From NCBI GenBank assembly GCA_004352715.1, contig SCFE01000088.1, positions 858,012 through 922,011 of the forward strand: a stretch of DNA of 64,000 nucleotides, read 5' to 3'. This document shows, in pieces, positions 53,825 through 64,000 of the stretch. The notes beneath the pieces are model-generated. The model saw nothing but the letters and a program-made list of their open reading frames with translations, ran no database searches and had not been told where the DNA came from. The translations under genes and the position numbers were made by a program. How positions within the stretch are numbered: position 1 is the stretch's first letter; each line of letters opens with the position of its first letter. Origin of the DNA: Hofstenia miamia (lineage: Eukaryota; Xenacoelomorpha; Acoela).

Positions 53825-54824
53825 NNNNNNNNNNNNNNNNNNNNNNNNNNNNNNNNNNNNNNNNNNNNNNNNNNNNNNNNNNNNNNNNNNNNNNNNNNNN
53901 NNNNNNNNNNNNNNNNNNNNNNNNNNNNNNNNNNNNNNNNNNNNNNNNNNNNNNNNNNNNNNNNNNNNNNNNNNNNNNNNNNNNNNNNNNNNNNNNNNNN
54001 NNNNNNNNNNNNNNNNNNNNNNNNNNNNNNNNNNNNNNNNNNNNNNNNNNNNNNNNNNNNNNNNNNNNNNNNNNNNNNNNNNNNNNNNNNNNNNNNNNNN
54101 NNNNNNNNNNNNNNNNNNNNNNNNNNNNNNNNNNNNNNNNNNNNNNNNNNNNNNNNNNNNNNNNNNNNNNNNNNNNNNNNNNNNNNNNNNNNNNNNNNNN
54201 NNNNNNNNNNNNNNNNNNNNNNNNNNNNNNNNNNNNNNNNNNNNNNNNNNNNNNNNNNNNNNNNNNNNNNNNNNNNNNNNNNNNNNNNNNNNNNNNNNNN
54301 NNNNNNNNNNNNNNNNNNNNNNNNNNNNNNNNNNNNNNNNNNNNNNNNNNNNNNNNNNNNNNNNNNNNNNNNNNNNNNNNNNNNNNNNNNNNNNNNNNNN
54401 NNNNNNNNNNNNNNNNNNNNNNNNNNNNNNNNNNNNNNNNNNNNNNNNNNNNNNNNNNNNNNNNNNNNNNNNNNNNNNNNNNNNNNNNNNNNNNNNNNNN
54501 NNNNNNNNNNNNNNNNNNNNNNNNNNNNNNNNNNNNNNNNNNNNNNNNNNNNNNNNNNNNNNNNNNNNNNNNNNNNNNNNNNNNNNNNNNNNNNNNNNNN
54601 NNNNNNNNNNNNNNNNNNNNNNNNNNNNNNNNNNNNNNNNNNNNNNNNNNNNNNNNNNNNNNNNNNNNNNNNNNNNNNNNNNNNNNNNNNNNNNNNNNNN
54701 NNNNNNNNNNNNNNNNNNNNNNNNNNNNNNNNNNNNNNNNNNNNNNNNNNNNNNNNNNNNNNNNNNNNNNNNNNNNNNNNNNNNNNNNNNNNNNNNNNNN
54801 NNNNNNNNNNNNNNNNNNNNNNNN
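53825..54824. other. assembly gap (1000 N)
   Basis: Placeholder-sized gap. Confidence 0.99.
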
Positions 54825-54989
54825 GTGAAACAGAACATGCAACACTTTGTTGTTTGGGAGTGGTATATCCTCATAATTCACGAGCTTCTCAATATTTTGC
54901 AAAACACGCATCTTGCTCTCGATTGCTGAAAAATTCTTTAAAATGTTATCAAAGCTGCATTCGAGAAATACGTCAGCCATCATCTCCAA
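54825..54989 (-). CDS. possible first exon or ORF start, unrecognised
   Basis: The minus-strand frame MEMMADVFLECSFDNILKNF then SAIESKMRVLQNIEKLVNYE and PNNKVLHVLFH runs into the gap. It is helical and reads like a genuine N-terminus. It starts just after the repeat at 55020-55150, and another unrelated small ORF (63643-63802) stands in the same place relative to another copy of that repeat. It may be a host gene or a transposon ORF. Confidence 0.4.
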
Positions 54990-55019
54990 AATTGTGAATA
55001 GTAGTTTTTAAAATATCTG

Positions 55020-55430
55020 TAAAATTTATAAACATAGAGTTTTTGTGATTGGCTAATTTCACTCTTTTAAAAATGCCGGAGATATTTAATATTAGTAATA
55101 CCCGTTTTATTATATAACCAAATAAAGTGATTTAGAACTCGAACTCTTTGAAAAAGTCTTACTCTCGATTAATACAAATTATTTATTGTATTTACAATTT
55201 TCTAACTAACAACTGAGTGAGAATTATGCGTTGATTTTNNNNNNNATTAATACACATTATTTATTGCATTTACAATTTTCTAACTAACAACCGAGTGAGA
55301 ATTATGCGTTGATTTTCGTTTTGTTGGGGAAATACATTATTGCTTTGTACGCGTTTTACAAAAATTTTAGTGGTTTCTAGCTTTCAAATTTGCGTGAAAC
55401 AAAATATTTAGTATGAAGATTCATCCATCA
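55020..55430. repeat. dispersed repeat R1, copy 1 (with 7-N join)
   Basis: It starts ATAAACATAGAGTTTTTGTG, has CGTTTTATTATATAACCAAA in the middle and ends GCTTTCAAATTTGCGTGAAAC. A 7-N gap at 55239-55245 has about 75 bp duplicated on its two sides. Other copies are at 63410-63641 and 63855-64000. Confidence 0.85.
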
Positions 55431-55960
55431 TTACATCTAACCGATAGTTTATTATTTCATGTCAGAGTACTTCAACTATGTGTTTTACAATAACATTCAC
55501 TACTATTTATTTTTAGCGGACTGCTATGGAATCAGTGAAAAGTTTTCATCTTATACGCAGTTCTATTCAACAAAGTAGGTGGAGTTTAAACCATGTTTCG
55601 CCTCGATTTAAGACGGTTTTCACTTTCAAAAAGACTTGTTTATCGATATATAACGTTAAAGAATGATACAAATTGGTGAACGAATGAAGGCAACACGTTT
55701 TTGGTTTCAAAAACATCTACACACAAAATAACGAGGTATGTTGATGTATTATTGTTTGATAACCTATGCATCTTATTATAACATTTCAAATTTTAATTGA
55801 GTACGTTTTTAAATTTAAGCGCAAAAAATGCAAAACTAGATCTTAACAAAATGCTTAGGAGCGATTTCTGAATTATTTACATGACAATAATGTAAATTGC
55901 GGTTATTAGAAAAATATTTTAAGCGGAAAAAGTGCAAATCGCTGTTGAAATAACGCTGTC
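55431..55960. other. nothing recognised
   Basis: AT-rich sequence between R1 and a gap. Confidence 0.4.
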
Positions 55961-56960
55961 NNNNNNNNNNNNNNNNNNNNNNNNNNNNNNNNNNNNNNNN
56001 NNNNNNNNNNNNNNNNNNNNNNNNNNNNNNNNNNNNNNNNNNNNNNNNNNNNNNNNNNNNNNNNNNNNNNNNNNNNNNNNNNNNNNNNNNNNNNNNNNNN
56101 NNNNNNNNNNNNNNNNNNNNNNNNNNNNNNNNNNNNNNNNNNNNNNNNNNNNNNNNNNNNNNNNNNNNNNNNNNNNNNNNNNNNNNNNNNNNNNNNNNNN
56201 NNNNNNNNNNNNNNNNNNNNNNNNNNNNNNNNNNNNNNNNNNNNNNNNNNNNNNNNNNNNNNNNNNNNNNNNNNNNNNNNNNNNNNNNNNNNNNNNNNNN
56301 NNNNNNNNNNNNNNNNNNNNNNNNNNNNNNNNNNNNNNNNNNNNNNNNNNNNNNNNNNNNNNNNNNNNNNNNNNNNNNNNNNNNNNNNNNNNNNNNNNNN
56401 NNNNNNNNNNNNNNNNNNNNNNNNNNNNNNNNNNNNNNNNNNNNNNNNNNNNNNNNNNNNNNNNNNNNNNNNNNNNNNNNNNNNNNNNNNNNNNNNNNNN
56501 NNNNNNNNNNNNNNNNNNNNNNNNNNNNNNNNNNNNNNNNNNNNNNNNNNNNNNNNNNNNNNNNNNNNNNNNNNNNNNNNNNNNNNNNNNNNNNNNNNNN
56601 NNNNNNNNNNNNNNNNNNNNNNNNNNNNNNNNNNNNNNNNNNNNNNNNNNNNNNNNNNNNNNNNNNNNNNNNNNNNNNNNNNNNNNNNNNNNNNNNNNNN
56701 NNNNNNNNNNNNNNNNNNNNNNNNNNNNNNNNNNNNNNNNNNNNNNNNNNNNNNNNNNNNNNNNNNNNNNNNNNNNNNNNNNNNNNNNNNNNNNNNNNNN
56801 NNNNNNNNNNNNNNNNNNNNNNNNNNNNNNNNNNNNNNNNNNNNNNNNNNNNNNNNNNNNNNNNNNNNNNNNNNNNNNNNNNNNNNNNNNNNNNNNNNNN
56901 NNNNNNNNNNNNNNNNNNNNNNNNNNNNNNNNNNNNNNNNNNNNNNNNNNNNNNNNNNNN
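55961..56960. other. assembly gap (1000 N)
   Basis: Placeholder-sized gap that hides the outer part of the left inverted element. Confidence 0.99.
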
Positions 56961-57290
56961 TTATAATATGGTATATATTAACATAGCGTAATGCAAACAA
57001 ATGTGATATTATCAAAAATTACTCATACCAAAAAGTGTAAACTAAATTTGAACATGAATCATGCAAATAGGCCCTAATATGGTACACTAATTAAAAGCTA
57101 TTAGCAAGCTGTCAGCCAGTTACCCCCGAGCTGTCAAAAAGCACTTTGTGAGTTATTGCAATCTGTCAGAAATTCATTAGTCATCTGTCAATCAAATGGT
57201 GAGTCACTAAAAACACCCCCTCGATATCGCAGAGGTCAAAATGTCAGTTTGTCAGACGTCCGATGCCTTATATACACTACTGTTAAATGT
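56961..57290 (-). mobile_element. inverted element, left copy
   Basis: The reverse complement of this stretch matches 62091-62409. Shared blocks are ACAGTAGTGTATATAAGGCAT, AAACTGACATTTTGACCTCT, TTTTTAGTGACTCA, GATAATATCACATTTGTTTG and CATTACG.TATGTTAATATA. The matching is patchy in the middle. The ends called here face inwards and the other ends go into gaps of 1000 N. There is no coding frame, so it is a non-coding terminal region of an unknown element. Confidence 0.75.
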
Positions 57291-58499
57291 AAAATGAAGA
57301 AATAAAGTAAATGCGGTTTCTTCACTAGGAATTGATAACATTGACAAAAACCATGGACTTCTAAACAGTTGGTTTAAAAGTACATGCAAAACACGTAATT
57401 TTTCTTGTGACATGGTAGATCAGTTTTTTTAATTGTAACAATACTATTTATTCTTAAAATTATTCGTACATAAAATCAATATAAAAACACTTATTAGGGT
57501 TTTAAAAACAGTATTTTCTTCTTCATTGGTTAATCTTGGTTGTTGGAATTGATTAAGTTCTTTTGTAATTTAAATATGTGATTTTTCTTGGTTGGCCAAA
57601 TCCAATTATTTCTTACTCTTTCATATTGTTAAATATGATCTTTTAGTTGTAAATGCTATCCTAAATATTCTTCAACCATACAAGTTCCCAGTTCCCTCCA
57701 TTAATCAAATTAGTTTCAAGTGCGAGAAGGCATTATATGTTGTAAATTATACTGTGAAAATCATGTACCCCAATATGTTCAAATGCAGCCTGTAGTATAA
57801 TTAGTTGGTTGCAATTTTTTTAAATTTAATATTTCCTAATAACTTGATGTGAACCCATGGCAGTAATCCTATTAATGCCGGTAATGTTTGAAAACGAATA
57901 GCAAATTCCAATACATGCAGCCAGCCAACGAATTCTACACATCTAGTTTTGTGAGATCTGCATATTAATGTTGTACTGAAAATTTTTAAAATCTATTCAA
58001 GCCATGGGTTAAAGTAAAGTAATTTTCAAGATATTCTACAGCAATTATTGATGGGCTTTTGGAATGATATTATGTAATTGTATGTGCATTGATAACTAAC
58101 TAGGAATTTATTATAATATCACTTCTTCACAATGACTCAAGTAAATATGTCTTTGAACTCAATCATTGTAAACACTGATTAAATGTGAAATTAACTACTG
58201 AAGAACCCAAGATGTAGCTTTTTGTGTTTGGTTGGGTTTATGCTTAGCAGTAGAATACATAATGACAGACACAATTTTCTATGAGAGCATAACAAAATGA
58301 CAAACAAGCTTTAAATCTCATAGCTTACCAGGTATTAATTTGAACCCATTGAATAAAATGCTTTAGGTTGAAATTTAAATATGAAAGGTTAGACAATATA
58401 TTTATAAGATGTTTATGTCTTAAATTAAAGAATTAATAAATCAACAAAAATAGAAACCATTAAATATTAATATTGTTATTTATTTAAATTACATAAATT
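57291..58499. other. nothing recognised
   Basis: AT-rich. The frame at 57592-57795 has no domain. Confidence 0.4.
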
Positions 58500-58990
58500 T
58501 CATTGAAAGCCAAGAACATGAAAAAATCTATAGGAAATTGCAATATATTGAAACATCTGTAAGAACCCAAAAATCAAAACTTAAAATGCGTAACAAAGAT
58601 CTAAATTATACCATCATAACAACAACTTTCAAATCATTAAGAACATGTGATATCATCAAAATTAAGGATCTTCTTGAATTAGACTTGATTTCATCTGTAG
58701 TTTATGAATATAATTTGACGATTGTCAAAAATCGTACATTGGTGAAACAAATACAAATCGTCATTAAATTAAAAGTGCAAAAGAACATATTAAGGGCTCC
58801 TAAAATCTGAAATATTTATGCATAAACATAAATCAAGCATAAAAATTTTTACAATATTAAAAAGAACCAAGGATTTAAGAATATTGGAAGCTCTTTGCAT
58901 TAAGAACAAAGATAAAGAGCACTTACTTAATTACCAACAAAGTTCAAACATATTAAAAATATTTTATGTGCATGCATATTTATAATTTAA
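58500..58990 (+). pseudogene. Penelope-like element C-terminal remnant
   Basis: The frame at 58538-58807 parallels the linker before GIY-YIG (KDLNYTIITTTFKSLRTCDI, LISSVVYEYN) of the copy at 36.2 kb, but the YIG core is lost. In other frames KDLRILEAL and YQQSSNILKIF follow up to about 58985, typical of the 3' end of these elements. Confidence 0.65.
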
Positions 58991-59040
58991 TATCAGGTTT
59001 CAACAAATAAAAATTTTTTAGTAAAGAACTTTGAAAATTA

Positions 59041-60725
59041 ATGAAGAAATTTGCAAAGAATAGAAATGAAAAATCTTTAGTGAAATTTGATAGCGCATGT
59101 TAACTAAATATTTTTTTACAAGATTCAATGATTGCTCCTACAAAGATATTAATTTTCACAATCATGTTGCAAACCAGCAAAAATTCGGTGTTCTGAAGTA
59201 AGCAATTACAAAGTATTGTACGAAACTTAGACGTAAATAAGTCTTCAGGTTCCACTCATTTACCTTACTTTATAATTAAAAAATTTTTTTCATGTATTTG
59301 GTGACCATTTATCATTTGCATTTAATCAATGTATAGTTGAAAACGAATTTCTGGAGATAATGAAAAAGTTAGATATAACACCTTTGTATAAAAATGGAGA
59401 TCCCCATATTGCTAAAAATTATAGGCCACTTTCAATAACGCATCCTTTTAGTAAGCTATTTGAAAGGTTACTGCACATTCAAATCAATCAATATTTTGCA
59501 TCTGATAACATTTTATCATCCAAACAATATGGTTTTACAAGTGATGCAATTATTTCAATTACTGAAAAAATATCCGCTAATAAATCTCAAAATAAATCCA
59601 GTTGCATAGCCCTTCTAGACTTAAGCAAAGCTTTTAATTAAATGAATTTTGAAATTTTATCAATTAAGCTTGAAAATTATGGATTTCAACAAAATTAAAT
59701 TAAATTAATTATGAATTTTTTTTTAAAAAATAGAAAACAGCGTGTATTAATGAATAATATGAAATCTAATTATATTGAAAGTGATCGAAGAGTGCCTCTA
59801 CGCACAGTACTATGGCCTCATTAATACAGATAATGGTGCATTTAGGGCTACAAAAAATTTATAAAATGATATTGCAAAACTTTCTTGGCATTTCTCATCC
59901 AATCAATTAAAAATTAATATTGAAAAAATGCAATTCATTATATTTTTCTTCAATGATGTAAAAGAAATAACAAACAAAATTGAATTAATTGTAAAACAAA
60001 GTGATCATGTTACATATTTAGGTGTTGATATTGACAAAGATTTAAAATTCGATAAATTTCTCTTAAAAAATATACATAAAATGGCTTCTGGCGTTAGATA
60101 CTTATTCAGCTATTGCATGCATTTTGCTTATCCCAACTACATTAATGCTCATTTATATTTATTAATTTTAATACAAAAAGCCGCTATTTATTATCAAAAA
60201 CTTTTAATTAGTCATTAAAAACATTAAATTTTGCATGTAACATGATCATGTCAGTGAATTTAGACGAAAGTATAATATATTATCCCCGGTATATCAAGTA
60301 AAATTCCATGCAGCTTCAATTTTATTTAAACATAAATATGGCCGAGTATCAAATTCTTTTCTGGCAAGTTACTTAAAAGTAAATCCACGATCACAAATTT
60401 ATTTGCAGCAGTATTTCCTATCCTAGTTTTCATCGAGCAGCTTCTAATATTTGGAATGATTTAGATAATGAGACTAGAGTAGAAAAAATTACAAGAAATT
60501 TAGAAAAAAATTAAAATGTGCACTTTTACATCGACAAAATACAATCGGAGACACAAACATGCTAAACACATTTACTGGTTTTTTACACTGAGCTCACCAC
60601 ATAGATAGACACACTCACACAAATTTATTATTATATATTTCACATTTAGTTTGTAGATTAATTGTAACTTTTTAGCAAATATATTGCTTTGACTCTTATT
60701 ATTATTATCATTATTATTATTTTCT
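59041..60725 (+). pseudogene. CR1/Jockey-like LINE, RT domain to 3' end
   Basis: Plus-strand blocks: MKKLDITPLYKNGDPHIAKN with NYRPLSITHPFSKLFERLL, then QYGFTSDAIIS and CIALLDLSKAFN (first RT aspartate) at 59360-59641. Then, in a new frame, LENYGFQ and KNRKQRVLMNNM. The catalytic F/YADD box is lost. VTYLGVDIDKDLKFDKF follows at 59928-60218. The 3' end (GCAAATATATTGCTTTGACTC plus a TTA tract at about 60690-60722) equals the end of the minus-strand copy at 38757. Stops and shifts make it inactive. Confidence 0.85.
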
Positions 60726-60756
60726 TGAAATTTACTGTAAATTTATGTTGCCGTAA

Positions 60757-60800
60757 ATTTGTTCTGATGATGATTTATTAAAAATCGAAAACATTAAACG
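60757..60800 (+). ncRNA. hammerhead-like motif, solo
   Basis: CTGATGA (60764-60770), one bulged base, stem GATTT/AAATC (60772-60776 with 60782-60786) and loop ATTAA, then GAAA (60787-60790). It lies 3' of the LINE tail and before a (TA)n run, as in the Penelope ends. Stem III and the cleavage site are not clear. Confidence 0.4.
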
Positions 60801-60839
60801 TTAAGGTTTGTTCCAACCAATTTATCGCAGTAACTTATG

Positions 60840-61540
60840 CAATATATATATATATATATATAGTATATATATATATATATTCATGTTAGTAGACGTTGGA
60901 ATAGACCAGTTTCGATTATAAATCATCTTTAGTATAACAATATGCGGTAATAAATTTACAATAACTACACTTCATAAATTAAATATTGCATGCACTTCTA
61001 AAATAAATTTAATGTTAGCATGCTTTGTTGAATATTTAATAAAGATAAAATAAAAAATGCCACTGATGAAACTAAGACTAGTATATATTTGAAACTTCCT
61101 TATTGCAGTAACCAAGTCAATAAAGTAAAGAAAACAGTTATAATAATGAACACCAAACTAAAGCAAACAACGATAATACCAACATTTATATCATTTAAAA
61201 CATCGAACATCATTAAAAACAAAGACCCAGTTCCGAAAAATTTAGTTTCTTCCTTAATATATAAATACCATGATTATTGTAAAAAATCATACATCAGAGA
61301 AACTAAAAGACATCTAGGAACGAGAATAAAAGAACATCTAAATGGGCACTTAAGATCAAAAATATATTTACATAAACATACTGCAAGTGAGGATAATGTC
61401 TATATACTACTACATGTAAGATCAAATAATCCAAAAATCGGGGAAGCAGTTTTAATTAAGGAAACTAAGAAAGATCTACTATTAAATATTCAACAAAGCA
61501 TGCTAACATTAGATTTATTTTAGAAGTGCATGCAATACTT
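60840..61540 (+). mobile_element. second Penelope-like element with inverted 3' arm
   Basis: The coding part (61023-61523) has TKTSIYLKLPYCSNQVNKVK, LVSSLIYKYHDYCKKSYIRE (degraded YIG: Y-I-R) and TRIKEHLNGHL, ending SMLTLDLF. The start region 60960-61022 is the reverse complement of its own end (AAAGCATGCTAACATTAGAT and AAGTGCATGCAAT), i.e. the same head-to-head form as at 35.6-36.9 kb, again next to (TA)n (60843-60879). A worn hammerhead-like core (GATTTATAATCGAAAC) lies on the minus strand near 60910-60935. Confidence 0.75.
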
Positions 61541-62090
61541 GGAGATTATAACTCTTTCAATCACTTAATCAGTTCATCATTTTGTCTTGATCCTCTTTAT
61601 GTTTACTCTTCTTTCAATTTGCTTCAGTCCATTTACTCGCTTATCTCCGATGGATGCTCTCTTTTTATTCCTCGCAAAAGAAGGCATTGGCAAAATCTAC
61701 CTTTCTTCTATTCTTCACATTCCGTTTATATTAATAACATGTTTAGGTTCCTTCAGCGCCTTTCTGTTCACCCTGCCGGTAAACCATACTTACAGAATCA
61801 TTTGACTCACATATCATCCAGAAGTATTTCTAACTTTTTTAATGAATACTTCTCCTCTGTTTTTCTACCATCAGTTTTTACAACAATTAACATTCTTCAA
61901 ATTCAGAATCTTTAAATCTATCTGAAATCATTCTCAATTCTTTTTCTCCACATACAATCTTCAAAATCCTTTCATCTCTGAAGTCTCATTCCACTCCATT
62001 CGATCAATTGTCCACTTCTCTCATTAAAAACATTGCGTCTTCCCTTGCTGATCCTTTATTCCATCTTTTCCGTTCCCTCCTCCTAACATC
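61541..62090 (+). pseudogene. LINE fragment between endonuclease and RT, different family
   Basis: Plus-strand text SLFIPRKRRHWQNLPFFYSS, VHPAGKPYLQ and SRSISNFFNEYFSSVFLPSV, then SEIILNSFSPHTIFKILSSL, LSTSLIKNIASSLADPLFHL. This is the usual region between APE and RT in CR1/L2-like LINEs (FFNEYFSSVF...ILSSLKS...LLKNIA..LADPL). A frame break is near 61913. It is cut at 62090 where the inverted element begins, which suggests that the element inserted here. Confidence 0.7.
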
Positions 62091-62409
62091 TACAGTAGTG
62101 TATATAAGGCATAGGAGAAGTCACAAACTGACATTTTGACCTCTGCGATATTGATGAGTGTTTTTAGTGACTCAGAGTTTGATTGACATCTCCGCTAATG
62201 AGTTTTCAGTGACGTCAGATATTTTTAAGTGTATCTACTAATGGATTTTCAATTAGTAATGCTTTTTAATTGATTTACATATTACGGCCATTTTTTGGTA
62301 TGAGTAATTTCACTTTTGATAATATCACGGGCCATTTTTTTGGCATGACTAATTCCACTTTGTTAATATCACATTTGTTTGCATTACGCCATGTTAATAT
62401 ATACCTTAC
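62091..62409 (+). mobile_element. inverted element, right copy
   Basis: This is the reverse-complement partner of 56961-57290. It starts ACAGTAGTGTATATAAGGCA. Inside, GGCCATTTTTTGGTATGA and GGCCATTTTTTTGGCATGA mark a small internal duplication. It goes into a 1000-N gap. Confidence 0.75.
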
Positions 62410-63409
62410 NNNNNNNNNNNNNNNNNNNNNNNNNNNNNNNNNNNNNNNNNNNNNNNNNNNNNNNNNNNNNNNNNNNNNNNNNNNNNNNNNNNNNNNNNNN
62501 NNNNNNNNNNNNNNNNNNNNNNNNNNNNNNNNNNNNNNNNNNNNNNNNNNNNNNNNNNNNNNNNNNNNNNNNNNNNNNNNNNNNNNNNNNNNNNNNNNNN
62601 NNNNNNNNNNNNNNNNNNNNNNNNNNNNNNNNNNNNNNNNNNNNNNNNNNNNNNNNNNNNNNNNNNNNNNNNNNNNNNNNNNNNNNNNNNNNNNNNNNNN
62701 NNNNNNNNNNNNNNNNNNNNNNNNNNNNNNNNNNNNNNNNNNNNNNNNNNNNNNNNNNNNNNNNNNNNNNNNNNNNNNNNNNNNNNNNNNNNNNNNNNNN
62801 NNNNNNNNNNNNNNNNNNNNNNNNNNNNNNNNNNNNNNNNNNNNNNNNNNNNNNNNNNNNNNNNNNNNNNNNNNNNNNNNNNNNNNNNNNNNNNNNNNNN
62901 NNNNNNNNNNNNNNNNNNNNNNNNNNNNNNNNNNNNNNNNNNNNNNNNNNNNNNNNNNNNNNNNNNNNNNNNNNNNNNNNNNNNNNNNNNNNNNNNNNNN
63001 NNNNNNNNNNNNNNNNNNNNNNNNNNNNNNNNNNNNNNNNNNNNNNNNNNNNNNNNNNNNNNNNNNNNNNNNNNNNNNNNNNNNNNNNNNNNNNNNNNNN
63101 NNNNNNNNNNNNNNNNNNNNNNNNNNNNNNNNNNNNNNNNNNNNNNNNNNNNNNNNNNNNNNNNNNNNNNNNNNNNNNNNNNNNNNNNNNNNNNNNNNNN
63201 NNNNNNNNNNNNNNNNNNNNNNNNNNNNNNNNNNNNNNNNNNNNNNNNNNNNNNNNNNNNNNNNNNNNNNNNNNNNNNNNNNNNNNNNNNNNNNNNNNNN
63301 NNNNNNNNNNNNNNNNNNNNNNNNNNNNNNNNNNNNNNNNNNNNNNNNNNNNNNNNNNNNNNNNNNNNNNNNNNNNNNNNNNNNNNNNNNNNNNNNNNNN
63401 NNNNNNNNN
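62410..63409. other. assembly gap (1000 N)
   Basis: Placeholder-sized gap that hides the outer part of the right inverted element. Confidence 0.99.
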
Positions 63410-63641
63410 CGTTTTATTATATAACCAAAATAAAGTGATTTAGAACTCAAATTCTTTGAAAAAGTTTTACTCTCAATTAATACAAATTATTTATTGTATT
63501 CACCCATTTTACATTTGAACTAACAACCGAGTGAAAATTATGCATTGATTTTCATTTTGTCAGGGAAATACATTAATGCTTTGTACGCATTTTACAAAAT
63601 TTCTTAGTGGTTTCTAGCTTTCAAATTTGCGTGAAACGTTG
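63410..63641. repeat. dispersed repeat R1, copy 2
   Basis: Matches 55107-55425 in the same orientation (CGTTTTATTATATAACCAAA to TTTGCGTGAAAC), without the part duplicated around the 7-N join. It ends at a single N (63642). Confidence 0.85.
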
Positions 63642-63642
63642 N

Positions 63643-63802
63643 GATTGACGTCTTTTCTTTTGCTGGTGCCTATTTTTTTCTTTAATAGGTGTTGGCAATG
63701 GAATTGTTCTTGTGTTAGGGGGTTGTAGGTTTGATGTGGACTGGTGAATAAGTCATCAATAAGATTGCCAAGAGATCCGTTTGTTGATGCTTCAATAGAC
63801 AT
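63643..63802 (-). CDS. small ORF start, unrecognised
   Basis: The minus-strand frame MSIEASTNGSLGNLIDDLFT then QTYNPLTQEQFHCQHLLKKK reaches the single N at 63642. I recognise no domain. It lies just downstream (minus strand) of R1 copy 3, the same position that the different ORF at 54825-54989 has relative to R1 copy 1. Confidence 0.35.
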
Positions 63803-63854
63803 TGCGCTTGTATGCTGAGTTTTTAGAGAAGTGATTTCACAACAAGGAAAAATA

Positions 63855-64000
63855 ATGAATTTACAAACATAGAGTTTTTGTGATTGACTAATTTCACTCT
63901 TTTAAAAATGTCTATATATGGTGATATTTAATATTAGTAATATCCGTATTATTATATAACCAAAATAGAGTGTTTTAGAACTCGAACTCTTTGAAAAAGT
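63855..64000. repeat. dispersed repeat R1, copy 3 (cut by window end)
   Basis: Matches 55020-55155 nearly base for base (ACAAACATAGAGTTTTTGTG to GAACTCTTTGAAAAAGT) with a small insertion (CTATATATGG). Confidence 0.85.

Noticed and set aside
53773-57015. Long open frames across the gaps at 53.8, 56 and 62.4 kb
   Set aside because: Artefacts of runs of N.

Overview
This is an AT-rich eukaryotic (metazoan) scaffold segment. It has spliceosomal introns, one host gene I can name, and a high load of transposable elements of the kinds common in aquatic invertebrates: CR1-like LINEs with a 2A peptide, Penelope-like elements with hammerhead-type motifs, an LINE with a restriction-like endonuclease, Gypsy, Tc1/mariner and MITEs. 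I cannot assign a phylum. Six large N gaps (five of exactly 1000 N, one of 735 N), one 7-N gap and five single Ns mark scaffold joins, and several have the same sequence on both sides.

1-28 kb, plus strand: the 3' part of a FANCJ/BRIP1 DNA helicase gene. Eight exons (582-704, 1717-1840, 1886-2019, 21522-21714, 25968-26061, 27290-27455, 27639-27695, 27737-27917) have matching splice phases and encode helicase motifs V and VI plus the C-terminal tail. A ninth, terminal exon (28011-28057) is tentative. Introns range from 45 bp to 19.5 kb. The 19.5 kb intron carries, on the opposite strand, a Gypsy gag remnant, a LINE endonuclease fragment, an unrecognised decayed coding tract, a LINE RT tail, and an intronless, secreted, legumain-like (C13 fold) pseudogene. 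It also holds a plus-strand Tc1 transposase and a 124-bp perfect tandem duplication.

28-33 kb: a 21-bp minisatellite, a transposase C-terminus running into a gap, short repeats, and a 5'-truncated LINE with a restriction-like endonuclease.

33-43 kb and 52-55 kb, minus strand: scattered coding-like exons with good splice sites and mostly phase-1 borders (33754-34094, 37201-37491, 42687-42809, 42853-42939, 52286-52459, and a possible first exon at 54825-54989). They suggest one or more unrecognised host genes whose introns are filled with repeats.

35-41 kb: a Penelope-like element in head-to-head inverted form with hammerhead-like motifs, a LINE RT fragment, an (ATC)n tract and a mariner-type MITE. 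43.8-46 kb: a CR1-like LINE (minus strand) with an SGNH-esterase ORF1, an overlapping ORF2 start, a 2A peptide and an APE endonuclease; no RT is adjacent. 47-49.8 kb: the integrase end of an LTR retrotransposon followed by unfamiliar ORFs with a repeated QFKG motif. 55-64 kb: dispersed repeats, an inverted pair of elements around more Penelope-like and LINE copies, and two unrelated small ORFs that share the same upstream repeat.
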